Below are positions 10,690 through 24,330 of a stretch of 64,000 nt of DNA, piece by piece. The stretch covers positions 32,137,292 to 32,201,291 of the forward strand of contig NC_053049.1 in assembly GCF_003473485.1 (NCBI RefSeq). Direction: 5' to 3'. A program made the position numbers and the translations under genes. Positions within the stretch are counted from its first letter, which is position 1; each line of letters opens with the position of its first letter. This DNA is from Medicago truncatula. Lineage: Eukaryota; Streptophyta; Magnoliopsida; Fabales; Fabaceae. Under the pieces are notes generated by a model. The model did not search any database, had not been told where the DNA came from, and saw only the letters and a list, made by a program, of their open reading frames with translations.

Positions 10690-11620
10690 ATTAAATCATT
10701 TGATGAAATTCTTAAAAAGAGTTGGTGTCAAAGCTTATTCAATTTTATATGAAGGAAAGACTCACGCAGATGATGCAAGTAATTGACCATTCTGCTTTTC
10801 CTTTTGACTGCAGAGATTCAGAAATAGTTTTTGAGTATATGCTTCTTTTTAACATTCATTGACCACCCTTGTCAATTTTATCTTACACCTTTGAAGTTTA
10901 CACTATTACATGTTGTTAATGGAAGCTCATGATAAATGATGGATCTAAAAATTTGAATTAGTGGGGGCACAATAACATAAAAAATTATTATTATTAATGC
11001 ATAAATTAAACAACAATTTGAAGATTATAAATTTATAGTATAATATACCCAAAAATTGAAGATACCTCAACATCTACAAAAATATATTTCATTTTAACAC
11101 TATAAAAAATATATTTCTCTATGCATGTGATCAAATAAATATTAGTGTGGGGGCATCCCTTAATTCCATTGGGTGCATCACTTAATTTTTAATAGAAAAC
11201 ATATAAAATATTTTAAAAAGTAATACTCAAATAAAAATTTGGTGTGGTGCCAATTGCCCGCAATACCTCTAACGTGGATCTTTGTGCTTGCTTATGATAT
11301 CATCTTTTCAATGTGAAGTTAGGTGAACATGACATGTTACTTAATGTTAAAGGCATGATCGATTTTGAAAAAAGTTCATCTTTGAAAACACCATAAATAG
11401 ATTTTTGGCATTTTTCAAATTTCTAAAAATACGCACATGTAATCCAAAAATGCATTTTATAAAATATCATAAAATATATTATTTAATTTTTGTTGAGTGG
11501 AAAATGTATTATTAATTAATGTTTATTATTTTAATTGCAATGAAAATGAAACAGGAATACATGATCCATTGAGGGATGGAAAAGATGATATGTTTGATGA
11601 AGGCAAGTGAGAAGGAAAGG
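10690..11620 (+). pseudogene. ICME-like gene relic, remnants of the last two exons
   Basis: 10700-10775 resembles exon 10 of the ICME gene at 22,849-22,939: cttaaaaagagttggtgtca matches cttaaaagatttggagttaa, and attttatatgaaggaaagac matches the stretch encoding [10 protein letters not shown]. About 780 bases on, 11,555-11,605 (gatccattgagggatgg, gatgatatgtttgatgaagg) resembles the start of exon 11, which encodes [13 protein letters not shown]. Frames are broken, and the intervening intron-like sequence is longer than in the intact gene (about 770 against 311 bases). This is a partial, old duplicate of the gene 12 kb downstream. Confidence 0.6.
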
Positions 11621-11650
11621 CAACAACGTTACGGGGCAAAATAAGGAAAA

Positions 11651-12235
11651 AGTGAGTGACGTCACTTGTAGCAATAGGAACGATTCCTCTAAAAAAATTA
11701 AAGTTAGACACACGACTGCAACGTGAAACAATGTGGACAACCAAACATCACCAACATGAGTTTGATGACTTTAAACCCAAGCTAGAGGGATCCACCGCAA
11801 AACCAAACACATGCTTATAATATATGTTGCACTTATTAATATTTTTGTTTTACCCTATATACTATACTACGATCTCAAGACTCTGTTCATTTGTTTGTTT
11901 GATTAGGACTTAGGAGAGAAGCATGGAAGCATCAAAAGCAAGATTAATCATCTACCTCTTATTATTGAGATTAGAGATGACATCGAGTATTCTTAAGTAG
12001 GAATAAGATATTATAGTATTCATCTTCATACTCACGTTTATAAAATAAGTTTGTATCTAAGTTTATATTTTCGTGGACAATAAATTTGATATTCGTCTCC
12101 GTACTACTTTTTGGGCACCTAAATCTTTGTATCTATGTTCATTACCCGCACTTTCACAACAAAAACACAATAAATAACAAAAAAAAAAAAAAACAATCAT
12201 AACATAACTAAATATGATTTAAAACTTTCAATTTA
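11651..12235. other. Spacer, nothing firm; one 25-codon frame at 11,922
   Basis: An ATG at 11,922 opens a 25-codon frame (MEASKARLIIYLLLLRLEM then TSSILK and stop) downstream of a TATATAC at about 11,857. It resembles the start of a secreted-peptide exon, but no second exon could be attached. I do not call it a gene. Confidence 0.3.
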
Positions 12236-12237
12236 TA

Positions 12238-12384
12238 CTCCCTCTAGTCCTTATTATAAGAAAAAACTGACTTTTTAGGTTCATAGAATAATTAATGTAT
12301 CTTATTATAAATATAGACTAGATACATCACTTATACAATGAACCAAAAAAGTTAATTGTTTCTTATAATAAGGACCGGAGGAAG
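12238..12384. mobile_element. Stowaway-like MITE, 147 bp
   Basis: Terminal inverted repeats CTCCCTCTAGTCCTTATTAT and its near complement ending ATAAGGACCGGAGGAAG, flanked by TA on both sides (12,236-37 and 12,385-86). The TA duplication and CTCCCTC ends fit Tc1/mariner-type Stowaway elements. Confidence 0.75.
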
Positions 12385-12386
12385 TA

Positions 12387-14380
12387 AAATATTACAAAAT
12401 AATTGATGAGGCCTTAAAAACACTGCTCAATCGAGATTGCCAACAAAGTTTGTGATTCCGTGCGTGCATGTGTGTGTCACTCTCAGCAAAACATGGAACT
12501 CTTTCATTCATGATCCCAACCAAAACAACTCTACTGACAACTATTAACAACCTCTATTTTTTTTTTTTGGTCCTAATAACTTCAGTGTGAAGGAAGTAGT
12601 ACGTGGCGACCTAATGTATTCTTAACACATGTACCGATACATTAAGACCATGATGCTGCAATTTCAATTCCACACACGTCCTCTCCATGCCCCACACTCC
12701 AACTGATGCGGCAATTTTTCCATTTGTGTGTTTGGATGAAAAGTTTAGGAGGAAAAGAGACGAGAGAGTTTACTTTTCATTTATAACATACTGATACTAG
12801 GAAATATTTTTAAAAAAGTTAACATATTAACATGATAAACGATCATATGATACTTCAATCACACTTAAGTCATTTAAAAAAAAAAACATGTTAAATAGTC
12901 CGTAATTTAATAAAGAAAAACAAATATTTTCATCTCTTCTTCTCCTAAACTCTCGATCCAAACAAACCCTCAAAATAAGCAAAATTGATACCTCAATTAT
13001 CCACGATGTCCAAAGTGTGAATTCTTCCATACAAATATACATGTCAACTCGAAACTTATTACCCTCTCCCATGATAATATTATATATTTTAATCCACACT
13101 TTTCATATTCTTTTAATTTATAGTTTTTCATTTCTTCTTCAATAAGAATTGTTTATTGGGGATTAGATAGCTAAACTGAAAGATTTAGAGCTGTCAGCTT
13201 TTAAAGGACTACAAAAATCATCAGTGAATTCGTGAAAAGATCATATTACCATTTATAGATGTATTATTATGCGAAACTTTAAGCAAAATATGCACACAAG
13301 AGATCATGTTGTTTAGGATAGTTTAGAATAGTTTCTTTTGAAAAGCATTTTTTGTGATTATAGTTTTTTAAAACAAGTGATTTTTATTTTTTTTTCAAAG
13401 TGTTAATTGTCCTATTATACGCTCACAAAATTAACTTATGATTTTTTTAAACAACACTGCTATATAGTGCGAATTTTTTCTCTTGAAAAATCAAGAATGA
13501 GCATGTATTTATATTGGTTTAAAGTCCGGCATTTACGGAATACAGGATGTTGTGGTGTTAATTTTTTTTTTTGTTGCTACTAGCCAATTTAATCGTGAGT
13601 TAAGCACTTCCCTTTTCTGAAACCTCTAAGAAATTAACCTCTAAATTATTGTTAAAATTGTGTTTTTTGTTTTCAATCCGTAACAAACCCCCCTCTCTCT
13701 ATCTCCCTCTCTCTCTAAATATTATGCCCATATGAGTTTTCTTTAACTAACGTAACTTGAGCGACGTTTAACTTTCCACTTAAGATTATTATCTAATTCG
13801 CTCGCACGCAAACAAGGAAGGTTAGCGGGTCTAAGATGCAACAATAACTTCCATTCAGATCTAATCAAGAGATAAATCCCACAAAAGGCCAAAATGTAGT
13901 CACTTATTTATTAGAGTTTGTTTGGTAAAACACATATTTGAGCGTATGATTAAAAAAACTTGTTTGATAATAGATTGTTCTCACAAGTTTATAACTTTTT
14001 TTCATAAGCTAATTTATTTCAAGTAGTTTATAACTCATCACATTTTATCTCGATTTTACCCATACAATCTTAATTGAAAAATATAAATATTTATTTAATA
14101 TATTTTTTTATATCATTTCATATTTATTAACTACTTTCCTTAAAAAAAAAATATATTTATTAACTATTTCAATCTTTAATTTAATCAAACACTTTAAATT
14201 CAATCTTAGCATATGTTTGATTTTGCGGTGTATAAATTTGATTTTGATATAATTGATTATAGAAATTGATTTTGGTTAAAAATGATTTTGACTAAATGTA
14301 ATGTGCGTTGGATAATTCATTAAAAGTGAATTAAACTTAAAATTTGTAAATAAAAATTAGTTCATAAGCTGAAAACACTG
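12387..14380. other. AT-rich intergenic region
   Basis: No gene is supported. It holds CT-rich simple sequence at 13,690-13,715. Around 13,905-14,215 is a weak inverted arrangement (gtttgtttggtaaaac ... catatgtttgattttgc) of the kind left by decayed hAT-like MITEs. Confidence 0.4.
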
Positions 14381-14382
14381 AT

Positions 14383-15613
14383 CAGAAGCAAATAGAGTTC
14401 TGCTTCTGAAGTGATTTCCATAACTAAATAGCAGCAAATAAAACCGAGAGAGAGAAAGAAGAAGGAGACAAAGCAATTATATAGGTTCCTTCCACAAACC
14501 GGAAGTCAGTCATGTCCCCCTTGCACTTCCAAGGAGAGTTCACTAAAATGTAATATCTGATTACAACTGCTCACTGCTAAACTTAGCAAGAGACTTCAAA
14601 TGCTCAAGCACAACTACAAGAGACTTCCTATGCTCCTTAACACAATCAAGAGACTTCTAATGCTCAAGCACAACTGCAAGAGACTTCCAAATTCAAACAA
14701 AATTACAAAGAAAAATGTTTGAGGTTGAACACTTGATATACAATCAGTGGTGTTCACAATACAAATCAGATACATACTCTTAAAACTATAGAACTTCTAA
14801 GATATGAACTTTGATAAGAAATTATAGGTGAACTTTTGATGCAGAACAATTTTGACAGAGTTTAGGCGCTTTCAAATTGTTGTTGAGTCATGCCATTCTC
14901 TGAGTCTTCACTCCTTTAGATAGAGGTGTAGAAAAGAGACGTTGTCACATTGCCAGCACATCAAAATAGAGTCGTTTGAAGCTTTGATCAATCACCAATG
15001 ATTTTTTGCCTGATATGGTTATTGTCCTCTGAAGGATCAATTTCAAATCCATTCCATGTATGTAGGAACATTGTTGCAGGCAGAGCTGTTATCCTTGTCT
15101 TGTAGCAGAGACACAAACTGAGTAGTGGAGATAGTGGTTGTACACTTCGTACAATTGTACTTTGTCAACGCTCTTCAAAGAACAAGCATACAATGCTTTC
15201 AAATCCTTTCAAAATAGTGGTTGCTTCACTCTTTCAGTCTTCTGCAATGCTTAGACGAGATTAAATTCATTAAACAGTCTTTGGAGCTTTAAGTCTTGCA
15301 TCTCCTAATGAACTACAACTTATGGTGATCTTCAGCTTATGATGAGATGCTTCTGATGAACTTGCTTCTGATGACGTCATCACTTCAGGAGCACTTTTTG
15401 TCTTCAAGAGCACTTCTCTTCAGATGCTTTAAGCTTCCTTTTTGTTGATTCCTCTGCTCTCTTTTGTTCTTCTAGGACCTAATATTGATTCCAATTTTTT
15501 GTCTATGGTCCTGTACACTTGAACAAATATTAGCATATCCAATTGACAATTTTTAATACCTTGTTATCATCAAAACTCTCAAAGGATAATGTTAAACACA
15601 TTTTGTTCCAACA
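14383..15613 (-). mobile_element. Ty1/copia LTR fossil (SIRE/Maximus-like), solo LTR or fragment
   Basis: On the minus strand the segment opens with TGTTGGAACAAAATGTG and runs about 1.2 kb through the CAGAAGC/CTGAAG-rich sequence typical of SIRE/Maximus-type copia LTRs. No gag, pol or primer-binding site lies next to it, so it is a solo or broken LTR. No exact target duplication was recognised and the left boundary is approximate. It is a fossil of moderate age. Confidence 0.55.
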
Positions 15614-16357
15614 AAGCACTCTCACATCACCATTGTACATAGAGCTTGAAGATGAAGACTGACTGTTGTAGCTGTTTTTCCCATACGTCCACCACCATCA
15701 TTTCTGAACACGAAAGCTTGAATAATAACTAATGATTTTTGGATTTTGAATTGAATCAAAAAAATTAGGGTTTTAAGTTTTTTAAATTGGAGAAGAACTT
15801 TGTCATCAATTCATGGAAGAAATCTTGCGGATTTTGAACTCTAGGTGACAAATTATAACATTAGGGTTCCAAATTTATATATTTGGGGAAGAAAGAACCG
15901 TTTATGAGAAGAGACGTTGGTGAAAAAGATACGTTGAGAATTTTGCGATTTTCTGTAAATCAATCAATTTGGTCCTTGATAATTTTATCATTTTCGGCCA
16001 AATAAGTTCCTGCTTGCGTGGCATATGACGTGGTAAACCTTGTAAGCGGTTAATAGTACACATCACCTCCGTTAACAGGCTAACTTAACAGAGGAACTGA
16101 TTTGATTGATATTTTAAAAATTTAAGAACTAAATAGATATTTTGCAAAAATTAAAGATGAATTTAGCTTATTTTTGAAAATTTAAGGACGAAATTGGGGC
16201 AGTAGTACTTGAATCGGTTTTACTTTACAACAACAAAAATCGCAGAATCAATGAGGAGCTTGGAATCAATTATGATCCACACAGCACACACCTCGTCATT
16301 TGATAACTTCAATCAATACCCAACTGGCCCCACATTCCCACCAATGAAAACCTTTAT
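15614..16357. other. Spacer upstream of ICME
   Basis: No gene is seen. 15,965-16,205 has the TTGGTCC...GGACGAAATT arrangement seen at the ends of MULE-type MITEs elsewhere in the window, but its ends could not be fixed. Confidence 0.35.
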
Positions 16358-16364
16358 TATATAA
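16358..16364 (+). promoter_or_regulatory. TATA box of the ICME gene
   Basis: TATATAA preceded by CCAAT at about 16,341 and followed by a CT-rich stretch typical of plant 5' leaders. It lies about 180 bases before the ATG at 16,543. Confidence 0.45.
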
Positions 16365-16542
16365 TTTCATCTTTGCCACTTTCTCTCTCCTCTGCAACTC
16401 AACATCTTCTCTTCCGAATCCGACATCCTCGTAAAAAAAACACAAACTTGAGACCAACCCATCTCAACATTCGCTGTCATACTGCCAATTGTCACAAAAA
16501 TAATATACTCCTATTACTATAAGAAAGAAGAAGAAAAAAAAA

Positions 16543-19500
16543 ATGCCATCTCAGATCCTTCCCATAACCAATTTTCAACCACCAAAGAAGCCTCTTTTTT
16601 CTTCTTCTTCTTCTTCTTCTTCAGCTTCAACAATGTTGCTTAAAGATATTGATGACCCTTTAACTAGTCTTTTAATCTCTTCTTCATTCAAAGACAATAA
16701 CAACGCGATCATGTCCGTTAAACCTCTTCTATCAAAGGCTTCAAGCTTCAACAACTCAATTGGTAGTGGTGGTGGTGGTGGTGTTTCTTGTTTCTATCAG
16801 AAAAGACGAAGGCGTGCTGCTAGTGATGATTCATTATCTTGTGTTTCTAATGGAAGTTCTGAGAGATCTTCTTTTGGTCGTGATGTTAGACATGTTGCTT
16901 CTGAAACTTTTCTTGTCACTCGTCTTGCATTGAAGATGTTGACATATCTTGGGTATGAAACATATTCTGTTATCTATCTTTGTGATCTCAATTTGTTGTT
17001 ATGTCTTTCTTTAAACAAAAATACTCGGTATTTGATCCGATGACTGACTGATCCGAGGGATCAATCACACCGTCCACCAACAGGGCCTCAGTTAAAGGCG
17101 ACTAGTTCATGAAAATTGGCATCTGGAGGATTCAAACTTGAGACCTTGAGAGGAGCATACTCCAAGGTCTCTCAAACATGTACCACCAGGGTGCCTTTCT
17201 GTATGTATTATATATCTAATTGGATCGACTTATTTGAGTTTATCATTTGGCATAAACACTTGTGAGACCATTTGAAAGAACACATAAAAACAATTTAAGT
17301 TATGACTTTTTCACAAGTTGGTTTCAACTTATTTGTATAAGCTCTCCACGATAGCTAATGAAAACAACATATTAGATAGGCGCTTAATTAAGTTGTTTAT
17401 CCACATAGAGTCTATATGTCAATAGATTCAAACTTATTCATTTTGTATATGAGAGAAAACTTGAGCCTCATGTTTATGCATTTTTTGAGTTGTGAGGAGA
17501 TTTTACTTTTCAGTTGATATGTTATCTCTAATGCTGACTGATGGTGTGTTTGGAAGATTTTGTTGTGTCAATTTCTATACTTAGGTGTTTTGGATTGTAC
17601 TAGTAAGATTGTGGAATTATGAGAAAATAAATATTTGAGCTACATCTTTCTTTATGTAGTAGAAAAGAAGATCTAAGCTATCAGCTAGTGTCTTTAACAT
17701 TTACGCATCATTGTGTATCTGTTCCATTCTTAGGGAATATAATATCGGTTACTGGTAGAAGACAAGTCGGACATCGTGAAAACTATTGAGTACAATGTTA
17801 GGATGTTTAATCATGCGCCTTGTGTTTAAGGGGTGTTTGGGTTAACATCTTAATTAAGTTCTTCAATTAACACTTATCACATGAGAGCTTATGGATAAGT
17901 TGTTTCTTCAAATTGCTCTCAATAAAGAGGAACACCAGTTAAGACTCATATTGGTTGTGGATTCTTGCATTTTGATGTTATGTTAAAAATTGTTGTGATG
18001 TTTGTTTGTTTATTTTCCACGAATATCATCCCATATCCCAATTATGGATGCTTTCTAATCACTTATTTCTATTCAGGGTAGGCTATAAATGGATTACGCA
18101 ATTCCTTGCTCTTGGATGTTATGCTCTACTGCTTTTACCAGGCTTTATTCAAGGTTTGAATTCAGTGATCTATGGGATAACTATCATGTATAGTAATCAT
18201 ATGTTTACAAATTGTGATTTGAAAAGATTAGCATCTCACATCAATGGTCTGTTGGAGAAATAAGTATTTTCCTTCTGTTTTGTAGTTGGATATCAATATT
18301 TCTTCTCTAGTCAGATACACAGAAGTATAGTTTATGGAGATAAACCACGAAATAGGTATGCTTTATTTATATTTTAACTCTGCATTCATAGTAATAAGTA
18401 CTGTAATTTTGATTAATAGTATATTTCCTTTGCAGGCTTGACTTGTTTTTGCCTAAAAATAGCGACGGGCCAAAACCAGTTGTTGCTTTCATTACTGGTG
18501 GAGCCTGGATTATTGGGTATGTGATGTCCATATTTTTTTCCTTGTCGAATTTGATATTTACCATACGCTACTAGTTTCATTTTTGAACGGATTCATGTGT
18601 TTGTGTGTCTAGAGACATACGCACACACATTCACTTTCTCCACATGTAAAGTCACTTCAGTCCTTACAAGTTTTGAAGTATTTGTATTTGTGCAGTTACA
18701 AAGCATGGGGTTCTCTTTTAGGTCAACAGCTTTCGGAGAGAGATATCATTGTAGCATGCATAGATTACAGGTGATCTTTTAATTTGTTTTCCCATTTTTG
18801 CAGTAGTAGTTTGCTCTGGCTAATAGATTCAATTTAATAGTATTAAAGTTGATATGGACACAAATGCTTACTATTCTTCTGTTCACGAGCTCTATTTTAA
18901 CCGCATTATCATTGTGCTATCTCTTCTCTGTTGTTTTTATTTCTGCTTTAGTCCCGATCCACCTGTTTTTAGGTTGCACAGAAAAAGGAGAACTCGTTGA
19001 TAGCTCTTTTTGTTTCAAAAATTTCTGTTTAGAAATATCAAATATGGTTATATGATTAGGATAGTCTTAGGGGTTAATATACTTTTGTTCAGGTAATTTT
19101 CACATGATATTGATATGCCAAGCTTTAGTACTTTTCTTAAACCTGAGCATCAAATAGTTGTGTATTTGAGGGTCATTTATTACAAAGGAAATAATTGGTG
19201 TTTGCTCAGTGTGATGAAATCTCTACCCATATCTTTTGTATATATGGTTCCGATTTGCTGTAATTTAACAACCCGACCAATTGTGACCACTGACTACCAT
19301 ATTGTAGTTTGAGAGATCATCAGTCACAACTGCATCGTGATTGTGGCTTCAATGGCTGCAGTTTGTGACATCCCTAAATTTATGTAGAGAAAAATATAGG
19401 AATATACGGAGTTAATTAAAGACAGGAACAAATGACTCAATTTGGGCTTAATGCTTCTAAGCAAAAGTACGGAGAAGAAAAAGCGTAACTATGAAGGACT

Positions 19501-22500
19501 ATATTCAAGTGAAAGAAATTAGGGAAAAAGAAGGGAGGACTAAGGTTCAAAGGAGAACTCCAGTACACTCCCCTTGAAATTGAGGATGAATAAGACTTAT
19601 TTCCTTGAAAAGTGACATCTGTGGAAAAAAGAAACAATGAATTAATGATTTGAATGGTAGTTGTTATTTATTTCTCTTGTTGTCAAGAGCTTAACCTAGG
19701 AAACACATTTGATATCTCACTGAGATCAAGCTCATTACAATGTGGTGAACACGAGCAAAGGCTACAGAGATTACAGGCACTGAATAATAGAAGAAAAGGA
19801 AGATGTCATAAGTTGAACACGATTTTCATTACCAAGACACGAGAGGGCAACCTTTATTAAAATAGGCATTACTTTTAAGTTTTAACAGCTTCCCCTTATC
19901 ACGAACTCGGAATGGACACTGGACTTGTAGAGCTCCTATAATTTTAAGTAGATAACAATTCTTTCTTTTGTCAATGCAATTTTGTTGAGAAGTACTATCA
20001 GCACATGTGAGTTCATGTACAATGTCATATTGCTTTATAGTGATAAAGAGAAGGTTTGGTTGACATACTCCTAACCATTCAGAAAAATACGTTTAACAGA
20101 TTTGCTAAGTTATGTCTGAACCGTATGATAGAATTGAACAAGCAGCTAGTACACTTCTAACTTGTCTATTATCAAGGAAAACTATGTTACTTGAGTACAA
20201 TTATTCAATGAATCAAACAAATCATTTTGTGCATAAATATTTGAAATTGATACAACATCGCTGGTCTTACAGTTGTCCGATAGAATTTTCCCTTCAAAAG
20301 AGTGTACTCAAGTAACCACGCTTGTTAGAATTTTCCCTCTCCAAAATACTAGAGACAAAAACACGCTTGTTAGCAAAGTGAAAAGAGTGTGTTACTTGCA
20401 TATAGCTTCTTCATATTACAGTCTCATCAAACATGTCTTTGTGTGCAGAAATTTTCCTCAAGCAACCATCAGTGATATGATAGATGATGCTTCGCAGGGT
20501 ATCTCATTTATATGCAACAACATTGCAGAATATGGAGGTGACCCTAACAGGTATATATAATCATCCTCTCATTACATGGTGCTCTTTTTTCCTTTTCTCT
20601 AAAGGTAATGGATTCTCTTGATCATCGGTGATCACTTTATCATGTTTTTTCATGTACGCAGAATTTACCTAATGGGGCAGTCAGCTGGGGCACATATTGC
20701 AGCGTGTACAATGGTGGAACAGGCAATCAAAGAGGCTGGTGAAGGAGAGAGTACTTCTTGGAGTCTTTCCCAGATTAAGGCTTATTTTGGTTTATCTGGA
20801 GGGTATGCAGCCTTATCATTTTTTTGTGTTAAATGCAAATTTTGACTGTGTTATGTGACAAAGCATTTGATTTAGTGACACATTGGGGGTCCTTATACAG
20901 TAAATGAAACCAACGATAGTATATGCTCGTCGTTCTATTTGGATAAACGACTTAGTTAAGTGCTTATAGCATAAATATTTATCATATAAATGCTTATGTA
21001 CAAGTTATTTCTATAACAAAAGATAAAATAAAGTCAAAATGTTGTCATCTAAGTTATAAGCTGTTTTCAAGTTATCGTATAGAGCTTATGAAATTAAGCT
21101 GAAAATAACTTAAATAAATAAGCTCAAATCAGATGGACATGCCATAAGTTGTTTCTATAAGTTCTCCCAAACAGTCTCAACTGTTTATGCCAGCAGAGAA
21201 GCTCAAATAAGTCAATCCAAACAGGCTCTAAGTCCATCTTTGCATGCCTTAAGTCCATCATTGCATGATGGTCTTAATCTTAAATGTATAAAAAAGATAT
21301 GGAATAACTACAGATTCTTCCAGTTTTTGTTTAATAATGATTATTGATTTCTCACTTAAATTGAAGTATTTACTTGTTTTTTTTTCTGCTTACCTCAAAT
21401 CAGGTATAATTTGTTTAACCTAGTAGACCACTTCCATAGTAGAGGCCTTTATCGTTCCCTCTTTTTAAGGTACACTCTAAATCTATCTTAAAGTGAGTTA
21501 ATGTTTAGTTAATATATGATTTTCTGCTTCTTTTGCTGTGTTAAACTTTAAAATGACAGATTCTATCTATTACAGCATAATGGAAGGGGAGGAATCACTG
21601 CGGCGGTTTTCTCCTGAAGTAATGGTTCAAGATCCAAACTTTGGAAATGCTGTTTCTCTACTACCTCCTATAGTTCTTTTTCATGGCACCGGAGATTATT
21701 CTATTCCGTCAGATCAAAGGTTCGAGCCTCTTTCATGAGGTTTTCAAATTATGTACTGACAGTAGAAAAAAATCAGTTTTTATAGATTGTTCAATTAATG
21801 TGTCATGTTTTTAAATTTTGATGAAGCACAGACACCTCTGAGATTACGTACGTCTCTGTGTCCAACACCTGTAACATATTTAACAACTTTGACAACTCAG
21901 ACAAGTATCTAAAAAAACTTTTTTTCTTTGCTACGATACACCTTGGACTCCTTAGACATATCTCAGACACACCTATAACTCTAATTTAATTATAATAAAT
22001 GTGTAATACTGTCAATGTTGGATGTTGCAACTCAGACTAGATGAGATAGGATTAGAAATGAAAATGTTAGAGAGTTGGGGTAGCACCTATAGTAGAAAAG
22101 ATGGAGGAAAGTTGGCTTAGGTGGTTTGGGCATATAGAGAAAAGACCATTGGATTCTGTAGTAAGGAGAGTAGATTAGATGGAGGATAGTCATATCACTA
22201 GAGGTAGAGGAAGACCTAGAAAAACTAAAAGAGAAACTAATAGGAAAGACTTGGAGATAAATGAGTCGGACCAAAATTTTGTTTATGATAGAACATTATG
22301 GTGTAATTTGATCCATGTAGCCGACTCCACTTAGTTTTTGAGTGTCGGTGTCCTATGTTTTTGACATTAGTAGTGTCAACGTGTCTGTTTGATATCAGGT
22401 GTGCGTGGCAATATGTTTTGCTGAGATATACATAGGGAGTGTTAATTGTTTTAAGCAATGCAAAGCTTCATGTTATCGTTGAAATACTTCACAAGAAGTT

Positions 22501-23412
22501 ACCAACCTAATTGAATACAAGAAGGATTCAAGTACAAATTCAACTTGTGTGCTAATTTTGGGAACAAACTGTTGAACCTGTGTGTTTTTTGAGATAGGTT
22601 CAAATTAGTTCTGTGCAAATTTTTCTTTTAAATGTGTGCGCTTTAAGACTACTTAACCCTTTAAATTTGGGAGTCAGTAAGTGTACATACAACTTTAAGA
22701 CAGGGTATTCAATTTGTGTGGTGAATTTGAACTGTGATTTGAAGTACAATTATTTTGCTTCTTTTTCTAAATTGAAGCATTTTATTTAAAAAAAATTATT
22801 TATTTTTCTTCAGATTTTGGACTATGATTAATATTTTGTTTTCTGCAGTGTATCATTTGCTGACACTCTTAAAAGATTTGGAGTTAAAGCAGAATCAATT
22901 TTATATGAAGGGAAGACTCATACAGATGTGTTTCTACAGGTAATTCACCACTTTGCATTTCCCATCTGAACTCACATGAGCTTGATCTTTATTACTTAAA
23001 ATCAAAGGCTTGATCGATTTACTCAATCAGTGTATGAAGATCAAATGTATTATCTAACTGTATCACTCACATTACCTCTCTGAACTATCTTATTTTTCGC
23101 ATTTTCACTGCTGTCAAAAATTTGTTAGTTAATGTAGCATACAGATAATGTTTCTCTTTAAGGGTGGTGTTTGATAATTTTTCTGGGAAAAAACTTCTCA
23201 TGGATGATCAACATTAGTAACCATATATTTCAAATGCCTATGCCTTTCAGGATCCTATGAGGGGTGGAGATGATGACATGTTTGATGATTTAGTAGCATA
23301 TATTCATGCTGGCGATGCCGAGGCCCTTTCTAGAGATGCAACAGCTCCTCCAAGGAAACGGCTTGTACCAGAATTCATGTTAAAATTGGCTCATACAGTC
23401 AGTCCTTTCTAG
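16543..23412 (+). CDS. ICME: Isoprenylcysteine alpha-carbonyl methylesterase, 11 exons, 472 aa
   Basis: ICME removes the methyl ester from C-terminal isoprenylcysteine of prenylated proteins at the endomembranes and, in Arabidopsis, promotes ABA responses. Exons: 16543-16952, 18077-18153, 18286-18355, 18436-18516, 18696-18770, 20449-20550, 20662-20802, 21404-21469, 21576-21719, 22849-22939, 23251-23412. All introns are GT..AG and phases agree, giving 472 residues. The N-terminus is Ser- and Gly-rich and variable. A hydrophobic segment follows ([17 protein letters not shown]). The alpha/beta-hydrolase core has the oxyanion block TGGAWIIG, nucleophile elbow GQSAG, catalytic Asp in [10 protein letters not shown] and His in YEGKTHTD. 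The end [19 protein letters not shown] is the conserved family tail. The gene looks complete. A paralogous relic lies at 10.7-11.6 kb. Confidence 0.9.
20937..21228. repeat. MITE-like inverted repeat in an ICME intron
   Basis: The left end tctatttggataaacgactta is an imperfect complement of the right end caaataagtcaatccaaacag, with aagctt/cttatagc-type AT-rich sequence inside. This looks like a decayed hAT-type MITE. The target duplication is not clear. Confidence 0.4.
22020..22340 (+). mobile_element. RTE-type LINE relic in an ICME intron
   Basis: Decayed coding traces of the C-terminal end of an RTE-clade [23 protein letters not shown], then [13 protein letters not shown], then [15 protein letters not shown], interrupted by stops. 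The same blocks occur at 57.2-57.7 kb and, shorter, at 31.6 kb and on the other strand at 38.8-39.1 kb. Confidence 0.65.
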
Positions 23413-24275
23413 CCAACAAACGTAGTTGATTTTATTCATTTTTGTTTTGTACATAACCATTATTGTTGTGGCTTGCTAGATTACTTATCAACTTGGTAGG
23501 TTTAGAAGACTCTCCATTAGTATTTGAGGATTCAACATTTCACACTACTGTTATTTCTGGAAACACCAATAGGAACATAGTCGTTAGGTATAGTGAATGA
23601 AAAGTTGTAACAACTTAGGTTTAGGATTCTTCTGTAAGACTGTAACACTTATCATCTGTATTTTGATTTCAATCTGTTCAACCTTGCTTCCATTTGTTAA
23701 AAATGTCCCAACATATTGTAATGGTGATTTTTTATTTTGTTGATCAATTATATTATGGTGATATTTGATTCCACATGATCTAGTAAAGAGTTGTGGGAAT
23801 ATGTGACCAATCCATTTATGTCAAAAACTTAGCTTGAAGTTTCTAATGAAACTCTGATTTTGTATTTTTTATTTTAATTATTATATTTAAATTCAAAATA
23901 TTTGAAGTTGTTTAGATTTGATTTGATTTAAAATTTGTAAAAAAAAATTGATTTAAAATTTGAATTAGGGTTAGATCAAATTTGAAATTAAGATTAAATT
24001 CAAGTATTTAATTAGTTAAATAATGATAAATTTATAAATAAAAAAAGCGACGGGTTCAAGGTAATTACGGGTTCAAGGTAATTATAATATGACCGACATT
24101 GAACTGATAAAATTATAAATTAATTTGGGGAAAATTGCTCTATAAAGAGCAAGGTAATTAAAATCTGATTGGGCATTGAACCCGTAGTTACGAATTCAAG
24201 GTTCAAACGTTGAATTGGGGTTCAGTCGGGGTTCGATTGGTAATAGATAAATGTAGGATTTTTATAATAAGCAAA

Positions 24276-24282
<7 letters not shown>
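23413..24282. other. ICME 3' region and AT-rich spacer
   Basis: The first few hundred bases probably hold the ICME 3' UTR. A direct repeat gggttcaaggtaatta occurs at about 24,053 and 24,070. No further gene is seen. Confidence 0.4.

Positions 24283-24327
<45 letters not shown>
24283..24327. repeat. (TA)n microsatellite, left flank of a TIR element
   Basis: Pure TA run immediately before the element at 24,328. A second TA run follows the element at about 25,356-25,381. Confidence 0.85.

Positions 24328-24330
<3 letters not shown>

Noticed and set aside
11922-11999. 25-codon frame resembling a secreted-peptide first exon
   Set aside because: No donor site or second exon could be attached, and the region lies in decayed sequence. 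It is mentioned only in the spacer entry.
17040-17205. Possible tRNA-derived SINE in ICME intron 1 (ggattcaaacttgagacc)
   Set aside because: The B-box-like phrase is weak and no A box, tail or target duplication was found.
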